NCBI GenBank assembly: GCA_018873225.1
Contig: JAEILZ010000006.1
Location: forward strand, 3,906,001 to 3,970,000
From: [Phialemoniopsis] sp. UDSM-2020
Taxonomy: Eukaryota; Ascomycota; Sordariomycetes; Thyridiales; Thyridiaceae
DNA: 64,000 bases
Direction of reading: 5' to 3'
Position 1 is the stretch's first letter; each line of letters opens with the position of its first letter. Below are positions 47,023-56,322 of the stretch, piece after piece. The translations under genes and the position numbers were made by a program. A model generated the notes under the pieces. The model did not search any database. It was given only the letters and a program-made list of their open reading frames with translations, and was not told where the DNA came from.

Positions 47023-49373
47023 CTATTCTGTGGACTCATCAAAGTAGTTACCAAGACTTGGATCAAGGCTCATCTGCAAATCCCCCATGTAGCCCAGATT
47101 TCTTGCATAAAGATCATCATTCCTATGTCGTCCCAGTCAGCAAGCTTTGGAGAGACATGAGTGTCCAAAAGGGTCAGGTTGAGTGAACTCACCAGACAGC
47201 AGCATCTAATACAGTTAACTCAAGTGCTGACATCGTTTCGCTTTGGTCTACAGCCGTGGCATCAAGGCTCGCGCCGTCAAGCCGGGACGACCCTGTGACA
47301 AACGGCATCGCCAATGGCGGTACATACACCGTTGAATCGACAGATAATGGAGCATTACCCAGCAGGAAAGGGTCCATATTTGTCTCAGTCGGATAATTGT
47401 CGTGCTAGATATGTAAGGTCAGCTTTCTGTAGAGTCTTGCAGTACCAAACGTGGAGCCAATTGAACCTTTGCTCTTTTAGAACAGCTTTCGTCCAGATTA
47501 GGCTCGCTGGAGACTAGCGATCTCGCCGATTTCCGTGAAGAAGGTTCAGGGTCATTATTCATTAGTTTCGGCCTTTCCCGTAATTTATTGAGCAAATTAT
47601 TCAAAGATTCTTTCAGGACGCACTCCGTGGATAGGAGACGTAGAGAAACCATAAGCACTGCTGTGACGGGTAGTGGTGCTGGTGCGGGTGGATAGATCGA
47701 GACATATTGCGTTACCGTTTTGCAAACAATGGTTGCGAGCTCGCGTGATGTTGCATCGTATGCTTTCTTATCGTCTTCAGTCGACTCGGCGTTACAGTGC
47801 AGCATGCATCGAGTGGTCCAATAGAGACAATGAAGACTGAGTATGTGTATATGAGGCGTGCGTTTTGCATTTGGGAGTGACAGAAAGGGGTAGCTGTCAC
47901 CGATGCATTGAACCAACCTAAACAGGCTAGAGACCTTCCGTTGGATCGCGGACCTCATACTTGATATCCCTCCAGAGAGTGGAGGAAAGCTGGCGTCGTT
48001 GAGAGCATCCACTAATCGAACCGCTTGATTGAAGGTGGAAAGCGCCCGGAAAGGTTCGTGCGAATGGTCCGTCGAAGGGGAGCCTGCATTCTTTCCAGGG
48101 GTACCCCAACTGCTCCACTCCTCCCAGCCCTCTGGCTCTAATTCGGCACTTGCTTGAGGAGGTGCTGATGGATGTTGGGGCCGTCTACCCAAAGAGGCCG
48201 CCATGATACTCTCGACAACGAATGCTGCCAGTGCAGTCCGGCGTCTTGCAGAGGATGAGTGCTGGTCGGAACTCACATCACTTGTAATTCGCCCAACTAT
48301 CCCTATAAGAAGCCATGCGTCTTCAGTGGCACCCTGCTCAAAGTGATATAGAGACAGGATGATAAGAGCCTGAAGACTTTCCTGCTGCATCTCAAATTTA
48401 AACGCAGGTATCAAAAGGAGAGCCTCTCGCGCTGCCAATTCTGGCTGCCCATGCGATGATTCTTTGCGTAGGGATGACTCTTGTCCCGAAGAGTCAGCTG
48501 CAGTAGGCGCATGAAGACAGGAGTAGGCGATGACTGCCCACGACAGTGCTAGGTTTGCTGTCTCATTCTTGCCCATTTGCGGAATGGTTCGGGAGTTTCC
48601 CGTATGACTCCGTACGAATGCAGTAAGTCTGTACTTGTCGACCAGAGGCAACCATGGGTGGGTATATGTAAAGTAGTTGTCAAGATGGTCCAAGACATCT
48701 GTCGGTAGGGGTTGTGTGCTGTTGATGCGAGCAACCTCATGCGACTCGAAGTCGATGTCCGGCTCACTTGTCGTTCTTCTTGATATATCTGCGGCATGTT
48801 AGAACAGAGGAGGTGTCATTCTGTTTTCCAAATAGTCCACTGACCGTGCCGCTCATGGTTTGAAGTGTCCGCCTCCACATCTTCCACAGCAGAGCAATTC
48901 GTGTTTGAAAACTGTAGTCTGAATCTATGCAAGTAGTCAAGTGCTGGCTCAGGCCGTGCTGCGGTCTTGATGTGCCACTGAGACAGTTGCGTTTTCCTCC
49001 ACTGTGTCAATATCTCCTCCACCTCATCTCGAGTATTTCCTGGAAGCAGGAACGGCAGGCTCAAGTCGTCTGTCGAGAAGAATTGGTGCACACTTCGAGC
49101 GGCTTCCGGGAATCGCGACACCAGAAACGCCACGATCAATTCGGTCAATATCGCTCGACGCTCAAGAGCAACGACTTGGCCAGGTCGCATCCCACGCTTC
49201 TTCGGGCTGTTGTAGTAGCAGTCGATGCCGAGACTCTTGCAGACACTACACTTTGGTTGATTGCCGTCGCATTTGCTCTTTTTGAGGCGGCAGGGTTGGC
49301 AAGCTTGCGATACTCGGTTCCGTTTGGACTGCTTGCTGCCATCTCGGTCACTCACAGCAGTTGGACCGCCCAT
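47023..49373 (-). CDS. Zn2Cys6 activator, QUTA/QA-1F-like
   Basis: Exons on the minus strand: 49373 to about 48842, about 48792 to about 47457, about 47410 to 47193, and 47122-47023. The last intron (GTGAGT...CATAG) gives a C-terminus that ends SLGNYFDESTE. About 730 residues. The zinc cluster is NRVSQACQPCRLKKSKC, then DGNQPKCSVCKSLGIDC, followed by YYNSPKKRGMRPGQVVALERR. The PKKRG-x-x-x-G linker and position match QUTA/QA-1F, the activators of quinate utilisation. The fungal_trans region has DHLDNYFTYTHPWLPLVDKYRL. It would switch on the neighbouring genes when quinate or shikimate is present. Assignment rests on architecture and neighbours; sequence similarity could not be scored here. It is divergent from the SDR at 49835. 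Confidence 0.75.
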
Positions 49374-49834
49374 GATGGAAAGAACTCGGGGATGTGTTGT
49401 GGTGAGATTCGGTCTCCAGCCTACCCTGCGTGATCCCCGTTGACCATCAAAATTACAGAATAGGAAAGATATGATGGTTGAAAGGAATTTCCCCTGCCGC
49501 CACAGATCGCATGCCAGTGCGGGGAACCCACCGCCAATGGCGGAGGGTGAAACTCACAGATTTGACTAATCACACTTCTCATTCACTGCCTTCTAAGTGT
49601 CGATCGTGAGCAAGCTAAGGCGACTAGACTTATTAGTCCCACACAATCGGCTATTGCCTTTAGCCGGGGATGATGCGCAACACCGTCCCAGTGCGAGAGG
49701 TACTCAATGAAGGTGCAGGATAGACGCATTGCTGTGCCGAAGTACTTAATCATTTGTCTGCCTCTGGTCCAAGTGTGTTTCTCGATGAATATGGAATAGG
49801 CATACACATCGTCTTTAGCTCAGGAGCAACAACC
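49374..49834. promoter_or_regulatory. Divergent promoter of QUTA-like activator and SDR
   Basis: 461 bp. A near-perfect palindrome CCGCCAATGGCGG lies at 49531-49543, with arms CCGCCA and TGGCGG around one A. It overlaps a CCAAT box and two CGG triplets. Its place before the activator start suggests autoregulation, but no binding is shown. Confidence 0.45.
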
Positions 49835-50716
49835 ATGTCCATTCTCGACCTCTTTTCTCTACGCGGCAAGAATGTCATCTTCACAGGTGCGACTGGAGGT
49901 ATTGGGCTTACAATGGCGCAGGCGCTAGCTGAAGCCGGCGCCGATATTGTGTCCATCCAGATGGCCAACGATCCATTGGCGCAAGGTTTGCACGATACCA
50001 TCACTGCAACCGGTCGACGGTTGTCAGTCTTTGAATGCAATCTCAAGGATCACCAGTCCATACAAACCACCTTCGCCGCCATCTGGAAAGCTGGAGTGGT
50101 GCCGGATATCCTGGTGAATTGTGCCGGGATCACTAGGCATATGCCGGTTGAGAGTACTCCCATCCAAGACATTGATGATGTAATACTTTCTTCAAAGTCG
50201 CAGCATGCATAACATTTCTTGCTAACTAGACAACAAGGTGATGACGATCAATTTCCGGGCGACATACTTGACAATTCAGGAGTTCGGTCGAGAGCTTCTG
50301 CGTCTAGAACGACCAGGCAAGATCATCAACATGGCGTCCATGGCCTCCTATCTTGCACAGACCGAAATTTCGGTATACGCCAGCAGCAAATCCGCAGTTC
50401 GGAACTTGACCCGAGCTGTGAGTAACGAGTGGGCCGGCAAAGGCATCACCTGCAACTGTATTAGCCCAGGGTGCGTTGGGCAGCAGACCCCCTAAACTGA
50501 ATCATGCTAACATTTCTCAGTTTCATTCAGACTAAGATGTCCGAACAGCTTTGGACAGACCCAGCATACTCTGCCAAAGTTACTGGCCGAACGTCTATTG
50601 GACGTTGGGGCACGCCAGACGACCTACGAGGCTTGACCATCTTCCTGGCCAGCCCGGCAAGTGACTTCATCACTGGCGAGAGCATCGTTATCGATGGTGG
50701 TGTGTTAGGCAGGTAG
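49835..50716 (+). CDS. Short-chain dehydrogenase (gluconate/deoxygluconate dehydrogenase-like SDR)
   Basis: Three exons: 49835 to about 50180, about 50237 to 50470, and about 50520 to 50716; about 260 residues. The start MSILDLFSLRGKNVIFTGATGGIGLTMAQAL gives the TGATGGIG cofactor motif. Then NCAG, the Ser loop INMASMASYLAQ, the catalytic YASSK, CNCISPGF and GWTP-like GRWGTPDDLRGL. The end is IVIDGGVLGR. It resembles 2-deoxy-D-gluconate 3-dehydrogenase and gluconate 5-dehydrogenase. Its position between the QUTA-like activator and the dehydroshikimate dehydratase suggests a role in the quinate-type pathway, for example oxidising another cyclitol hydroxyl; this is inference. Confidence 0.85.
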
Positions 50717-50905
50717 ATAGCGAGACACTGTTAGCACAAGAACAAGAGACTTATGTTATGCACTTTGCATAGCCTGTGTTAATTTACTGCGTCGGAATTG
50801 GTTGTCATGCCTAGAGATAAGCCGATTGAATTTGGTCATCTCACAGGTTAAGGATTTTGTCATTGTGGCCTGGAATACTTTGAAGAAGATGTCTAAAATA
50901 ACTAC

Positions 50906-51967
50906 CTAGATACCCAGACACTTAGATAACTTTCTCCAGGACTCAGCAGCCCGGTCCGCATACTTCGCTGGTAGCTCAGGGTCGGGGGTTCGAAGGTGAC
51001 GTGAGAAGAGTTCCAGGCTCAGCCAGCCCTGGTACCCGGCTTCACAGACAATGGCCCTGACTATCCTCTCGATAGGGAGACAAGCCCCAAATTGCTCTTC
51101 GCAGGGGAAGAGACGAGCATTACGCGACCACGACATACGTGGCTTCTGCGCACCCGAGTGGTAGGGATGGCTTGCATCCAAAACCGCGTCCAGTTTCTCG
51201 GCGTCTCCGACCTGCACGTAAAAGATTTTGTTTGGGTCGACCTCGGCCACCAGTTGCTTCATGGAGGCCTCAATAGCTTCTTCGGCGTTCTCGACCGTTC
51301 CCGTTGGCGAGAGCGGATCACCATACACACGTGCTGCAATGTGGAACGTGTCTAGGCACAGGCCAAAGTTGGGCCGGTTGACCTTCTTGGTCAATTCCCA
51401 GGTGTCCTGCCAGGTGTCGAAGTGCGTGCCCCACGCCACAGCTTCGTAAGCGAAACGGATGACTGGGGTTTCGCCAAGGCCAAGGTCGGCCATCTCGGTG
51501 AGATCCTTGACAACAAGTTCGGTATCAGCGGTAGTACCGACAGCCAGCCAGTTAGTCGCAATCTGTATCATGTCGGTCCCCAGAAGCTTGCAAATCTCGA
51601 GCCATAGTTTCAGTTTGGTGATCATTTGGTCATGCTCCTTCCGATCGAGAAGACCTTCGTAGTATCGAATGGGCTGGAAGTTGATGATTGTCAGGCCTAA
51701 ATTGTCGCATAGTTTTCTGATGAGAGTCGCGGCTGTGAGCTTGTTCGCCTCAAGCGCAACGCCACCAGGAAGCCCCACGGCAAAAGCGTCAACATCGTCA
51801 TCAACGATTTCGACACCTTTGATACCAATGCGGGCAACTTCGGCGAGTCTTTGGGCTATGCCGTGGATCCCTGGTAGACCCAAAGATGTGGATGCGATCG
51901 CGGCTTGCACTTGACTCATGCTGAAAGGCACTGGGTTCGAGGTTCCTAGAGATTGGAGAATTGCCAT
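50906..51967 (-). CDS. qutC: 3-Dehydroshikimate dehydratase (xylose-isomerase-like TIM barrel)
   Basis: A single exon of 353 residues. It converts 3-dehydroshikimate to protocatechuate, the last step before ring cleavage. The TIM-barrel start MSQVQAAIASTSLGLPG (residue 17, an alternative start) is followed by EVARIGIKGVEIVDDDVDAF. Metal-ligand positions of the family are visible: Glu in IRFAYEAVAWGTH, Asp and His in FGLCLDTFHIAARVYGDP, Gln in IFYVQVGDAEKL, and Glu in GWLSLELFSRHL. Length matches fungal QutC/QA-4. It is divergent from the quinate dehydrogenase with 441 bp between starts, as expected for a co-regulated pair. The possibility of another sugar-phosphate isomerase-like activity is small given its neighbours. 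Confidence 0.82.
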   Translation of the reverse strand: MAILQSLGTSNPVPFSMSQVQAAIASTSLGLPGIHGIAQRLAEVARIGIKGVEIVDDDVDAFAVGLPGGVALEANKLTAATLIRKLCDNLGLTIINFQPIRYYEGLLDRKEHDQMITKLKLWLEICKLLGTDMIQIATNWLAVGTTADTELVVKDLTEMADLGLGETPVIRFAYEAVAWGTHFDTWQDTWELTKKVNRPNFGLCLDTFHIAARVYGDPLSPTGTVENAEEAIEASMKQLVAEVDPNKIFYVQVGDAEKLDAVLDASHPYHSGAQKPRMSWSRNARLFPCEEQFGACLPIERIVRAIVCEAGYQGWLSLELFSRHLRTPDPELPAKYADRAAESWRKLSKCLGI

Positions 51968-52408
51968 CTATTGGGACGCGCATCGTGTTTTGTCTTTTGA
52001 CTCCCATTTCCTATTATAGATACGATACATTGGTGTCAGATCCATTATTGTCAATGCCACCGTATTCTGTATTGGCTGATCACTAAGCTGTTGCTGCCGG
52101 GTCCGGGCTGCCGGTCATCCTAGGAACCGGCGGAAGCGTGTTTGTCCGCGGCACATCCATTCTCCCACCACCAACAACACCAAGCTTGCTGGATTCCAAA
52201 GTGACCAGACCGGTCACCGAGGTCCTGCTGGGCAAGCCTAGGCCTCCAATACATCCGGAGGTAAGCCTAAAATACCGTGCTTTCAGCGAGTATAAGCTGG
52301 TATGGTTCTCGACTGCCCCCATAACGATCAGCATAGCCCCCCATCATCTCAAGTCTCAATCGCCCTGAATCAACGTCAAACTTTTTTTTTCAAGGTTCAA
52401 TTGCCATC
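51968..52408. promoter_or_regulatory. Divergent promoter of qutC-like and quinate dehydrogenase genes
   Basis: 441 bp. It includes GTATAAGC near 52288 and a run of 9-10 T just before the dehydrogenase ATG. A full QA-1F-type site (GGRTAARYRYTTAYCC) is not found by eye. CGG-containing segments (GAACCGGCGGAAGC, GTCCGCGGC) are present. Confidence 0.4.
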
Positions 52409-53344
52409 ATGGGCTCTCTCGACACCAATGCTCGTCGGCATTTGTACATCGCGGGCTCATTGGGAGGGTCTTCGATTGCACCTCCTGCCCACAACTTCAT
52501 CGCCGAACGCCTCCACAGACCATGGGAGATGCAATTTCTTAGAAGGTCAACAGTAGAAGAGGTAATCGAGACCTTCCGCAGGCCCGATTTCGCTGGCGGC
52601 GTGGCGACGATGCCTCACAAGAAGACCATCATCCCCTACCTTGACCAGGTAGATGATCTGGTTTCTTGCATGGGTGCTTGCAATGTTGTTTACCTAAGTC
52701 CAGAAGGAAAACTTCACGGCACAAACACTGATTGGTCTGGCATTGTTGACTGTATTTTGGCTGCATCTCCCAAAATTCAGCAGGGCCCTGCCATGGTGTA
52801 CGGAGCTGGAGGAGCCAGCAGAGCAGCTATTTATGCGCTTGCGGTGCGGCTCGGCTATCGAGAAATCTACATCATCAACAGAGACGATGACGAGGTGGCT
52901 GAACTGTCAAAAGACATTCAAGCATTCGAACAATCGACAAGGCCTTCGTTGATCCATGTGAGATCCTTAAGTCAAGCAAATACCTTGGCTCCGCCCACCT
53001 GCATCATCAGCACTGTTCCCGACTATGAGCCAAAGTCAGACATGGAAATCGAGGCCAAGAACATTCTTGCCTATTTTCTTCTTCAGTCTGGAGATCAGAA
53101 AGGAGTTTTGTTGGACATGTGCTACTTCCCTAGAACAACTAGGAACGTCAACCTGGCACTACAACACGGGTGGAGGGTGGTTGAAGGCATACAAGCGGTG
53201 GCATATCAGCTAAAATCGCAATGGAAGCTGTGGACGGGAGAGGAGCTTTCCCGAGAAGACGAGCAGGAAGCTATGGCGGTACTGGGAAGGTGTGCGGACC
53301 AGAGCCCGGCGATCACGCCGATCAAGTCGCTCCGCTTGAACTAG
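52409..53344 (+). CDS. qutB: Quinate/shikimate dehydrogenase (NAD-type)
   Basis: A single exon of 311 residues. It oxidises quinate or shikimate to 3-dehydroquinate or 3-dehydroshikimate. N-terminal substrate domain: GSLGGSSIAPPAHNFIAERL, then the catalytic Lys in GGVATMPHKKTI (K71) and the substrate Asp in GTNTDWSGI (residues 105-112). The Rossmann domain has VYGAGGASRAAIYAL (GAGGAS at 132-137) and IINRDDDE. An Asp after NR, instead of Thr, is the arrangement of NAD-dependent quinate dehydrogenases, whereas biosynthetic shikimate dehydrogenases use NADP with NRT. The biosynthetic enzyme is normally part of AROM, so a free-standing copy beside a dehydroshikimate dehydratase indicates catabolism. 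Confidence 0.86.
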   Translation: MGSLDTNARRHLYIAGSLGGSSIAPPAHNFIAERLHRPWEMQFLRRSTVEEVIETFRRPDFAGGVATMPHKKTIIPYLDQVDDLVSCMGACNVVYLSPEGKLHGTNTDWSGIVDCILAASPKIQQGPAMVYGAGGASRAAIYALAVRLGYREIYIINRDDDEVAELSKDIQAFEQSTRPSLIHVRSLSQANTLAPPTCIISTVPDYEPKSDMEIEAKNILAYFLLQSGDQKGVLLDMCYFPRTTRNVNLALQHGWRVVEGIQAVAYQLKSQWKLWTGEELSREDEQEAMAVLGRCADQSPAITPIKSLRLN

Positions 53345-53879
53345 TACACATTAGACATGATGAGAATAAAGAAAGTTGACAATGGGGATTCTTATCTCGT
53401 GTGCGTGATTGCGTGTCTACCTTGCGCTGTTGGGAGTGAGTGTAGAATGAAGAGTAATTGACCCATCAGCCAGAGGTCCGCTTGGTGACATTGGAGCCCT
53501 TGAGGGTCACACCGACGTGTGCAGTATATATGTAGACGTAGAAGTGTTCCACGGTGGTATTGGAGAGCATGAGGGCATCAAAACGGCTTGCTAGCATGAG
53601 AACAATTGCACTTGTACTTCAACTATGTCTGACCTGAGAGTACAGAAGATTTTGAGCCAGGATGGAGTTAAATGTCAATTTGAGAATGTGAATATTGACC
53701 TGTCTCAAGTTATTGTGAGCATCTAACTACCCCGCCACCCTCGTAACATAATCTGTATGCTCGCCTCGAGTCATCTTATCCAGGCCGAGGTTGCTGAGTG
53801 TGGCGTTGAGCGCAGCAGGCAGCCCTGCAGCAGTTGGGTTTCGCCACCACCATCTCGCCTCGAGAGTAGACTCAGCACC
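53345..53879. other. Intergenic between convergent genes
   Basis: About 535 bp between the stops of the quinate dehydrogenase and the MFS transporter. No gene, repeat or RNA is seen. Confidence 0.4.
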
Positions 53880-55688
53880 TTAATGTTCAGGCGCCTTGCC
53901 ATCAGTCTCAATCTTGTGCTCAATGTGGGTGGCACCCTCGGTTGGCGGCTTCATCTCATGAGGCTCACCGGCCCTAAAGCCCGTCTGTTCGATATCCTTG
54001 GCATCTCTCCGAGAGACGTGTGTGTTCCAGGCCTTCACACCGACTGCAAAGATCTCCTCAACTTCTTCGAGCGTCTTGCCGGCAGTTTCGGGCCAACAGC
54101 AGTAAAAGTGAATGGTCATGACGGCAAGGAAAGTGCCGAAGATGAGGAAAACTTTCCACTTGATGTTGACAAAGGCAGCTGGCACAAACCAGCTCAAGGC
54201 GAAGTTGAATATCCAGTTGGACGCTGTCGATACGGCAGCTGCCTTGCCACGGAGCCTGAGAGGGAAAATTTCAGGGGGATAGATCCAGGAAATTGGTGCG
54301 ATTGTAGCACCGTAAATCGCCACAAACATGTAAGTGCTTGCGATCAACAGCTTCGAAGTTGGCCCACTAATCTGCCACGAGACCTGTTCGACATTGTTGA
54401 CACCCCCTGGCGGAGCTGGCGAACCGTAGACTGCGAGCAGGGCCCCGTCGAGATACATGAGTCCACAGCAGAGGATCGCTCCAATAATAATTGGCCATCG
54501 ACGCCCAAGTCTGTCAACCCAGAGCAGAGCCGGGATGGTAACCACCATGTTGATCACGTACTGGATCGAAGATGAGTACAAGTTGACGTTGCCTTGGAGA
54601 CCAGCCATACTGAAGATGTAGGTGATATCTAGAACAAAGTCAGTACTGACAATCAAGACGCAAAGGGGCCGATGAAACATACAATACATCAGGACATTCA
54701 TGCCAGTGAGTTGCGACCAGATCTGGGTGAACATTCCGATGTGTGTACGATAGATCATGTTCGGCTTGAACAGATCGATGTACGAACAGTCCTGCTCCTT
54801 CTCTCCGAAGACTGTCTGGCGAATTTCCATCAATTCTCTCTGGACGAAAGGCGAATCAAGGTTACCCTTGGCATGTACTAGAGCAAGCACTTCATGGGCT
54901 TCCTGCATGCGATCCTTCATCGCAAGCCAGCGGGGAGATTCCGGTGTGCACATCAGGCCGAAGAAGAGGAAGGCAGCAGGAATTGCCTGGAGGCCCCAAG
55001 GGATGCGGAACGCCTTCGACCCAGTGGCGAAGGAACTGCCATAGGACATGTAAAACATGATAATCATGCCCCAAGTTACCGACCATTGAAGGGAGCCTAC
55101 CACGCGGCCTCTCTTGCTCGGAGGAGCTAGTTCGGAGACATAGACGGGCACGAGTGATGTGCAGATTCCAACTGACAGTCCGTTGATGAATCTTCCAACA
55201 CAGAGGGCAGCGATATTCTACAGTCACAAGTCAGCGAATGGCCGGCGTGCTTCCTAGTAACAGACTTCTTCTTCTTACCGGCGCAGCGCAGCTAATGGCG
55301 GAGCCAATGCACCAGACAATAGCTCCAACCTGGATGGACTTCTTTCTCCCAATAATATCAGTTATGTATCCCGCAAATATCGATCCGAGGAATGAGCCTC
55401 CTGGCATAGAAGCAGTAATGCCACCCTGGACAGTAGCCGTTGGTCCTGAACATTCAGCCTCATCGGTAAAGGGAGGTCCATGCGGTCCTTGATTGAAATA
55501 GCATTTGTACTGCTGCGTTCCTAGGCTGCAGAATATGGAGAGTCAACATCAATCATTGTGTCAAGGTAGTTCCTGGGGCAATCAACTGACATTGCGCTCA
55601 TGCTGGCCAGATCGAAACCAAATAAACATCCACCAAACACCGCGATTGCGGTGATCAGATAGATATTTCCAATCATTTTCTTTGTCAT
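53880..55688 (-). CDS. MFS sugar porter, candidate quinate/shikimate permease
   Basis: Four or more exons from MTKKMIGNIYLITAIAVFGGCLFGFDL at 55688, with exon starts near GTQQYKCYFNQGPHGPPFTDEA (about 55527), NIAALCVGRFINGLSVG (about 55215) and DITYIFSMAGLQGNV (about 54630), to the end APEH at 53880. About 540 residues. Sugar-porter motifs: GYITDIIGRKKSIQVG, VPVYVSELAPPSKRGRVVGS, PESPRWLA, TQIWSQLTGMNVLMY, DRLGRRWPIIIG, PPEIFPLRLRGKA and PETAGKTLEEVEE. The sequence style is that of hexose/high-affinity glucose transporters, not of classical QutD, so a sugar substrate is possible. Its position between quinate dehydrogenase and the QUTR-like gene argues for uptake of quinate or shikimate. It is divergent from the QUTR-like gene. 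Confidence 0.84.
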
Positions 55689-56322
55689 CTTGAACAGTTG
55701 CACCTGTGGTAGAAGCGTCGGTTTACGGTGTTTTGGGTAAATTCGATAGACTCTGGAATCGAGTATTCACCAGGGCGACCTTCGTACTTGATTTATATGT
55801 CCTGTTACCCTGACCTGAATGCACTTCTTTGCGGGGTCCCCATGGGGCGAAGCACGCGGCCGGCAAGCGGGAACATATTGTACAGCTCAAAGCCGGATCT
55901 TGCATGGCAGAATGTGACCAGGATTCACCTTGCGATATCTGAACAACAAGGCTAGCGCACAGTCGGCCGGTCGGCACATTTGCGAGTAGTGCCAAGGCTA
56001 ATGCCTTCACCCTTGGCTTCGGAGAGCTTCCCAGTACGTAATCCACCACGGCAGTTTCCTTTACCCGGAACCCCACCTGTCCACTCCGCCACCTCCGAAG
56101 CGCAAGATGCCCATCCGCGGAGGACCGAAGATGTCCTAACGAACTTAGGTTGCTTGACCGGATGCACGAGGATACTGCGTTAATTCGTGGAGAAGCCGAG
56201 CGACACCTATCCTCGGCCAAAGCAATGACGAGGAGGACCTGGTTTGTCGATGGTCAACACATCCACCTTGATGGATTCCTTTCAACCAAATCATTGAGTC
56301 ATCTCACAAAAAGTCATTAATC
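55689..56322. promoter_or_regulatory. Divergent promoter of MFS porter and QUTR-like gene
   Basis: 634 bp. Two half-sites of the QA-1F/QUTA consensus are seen: GGGTAA at 55735-55740 and TTACCC at 56061-56066, but no full 16-bp site. Runs of CCGCGGAGG and CCTCCGAAGC occur near 56100-56125. Confidence 0.4.
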
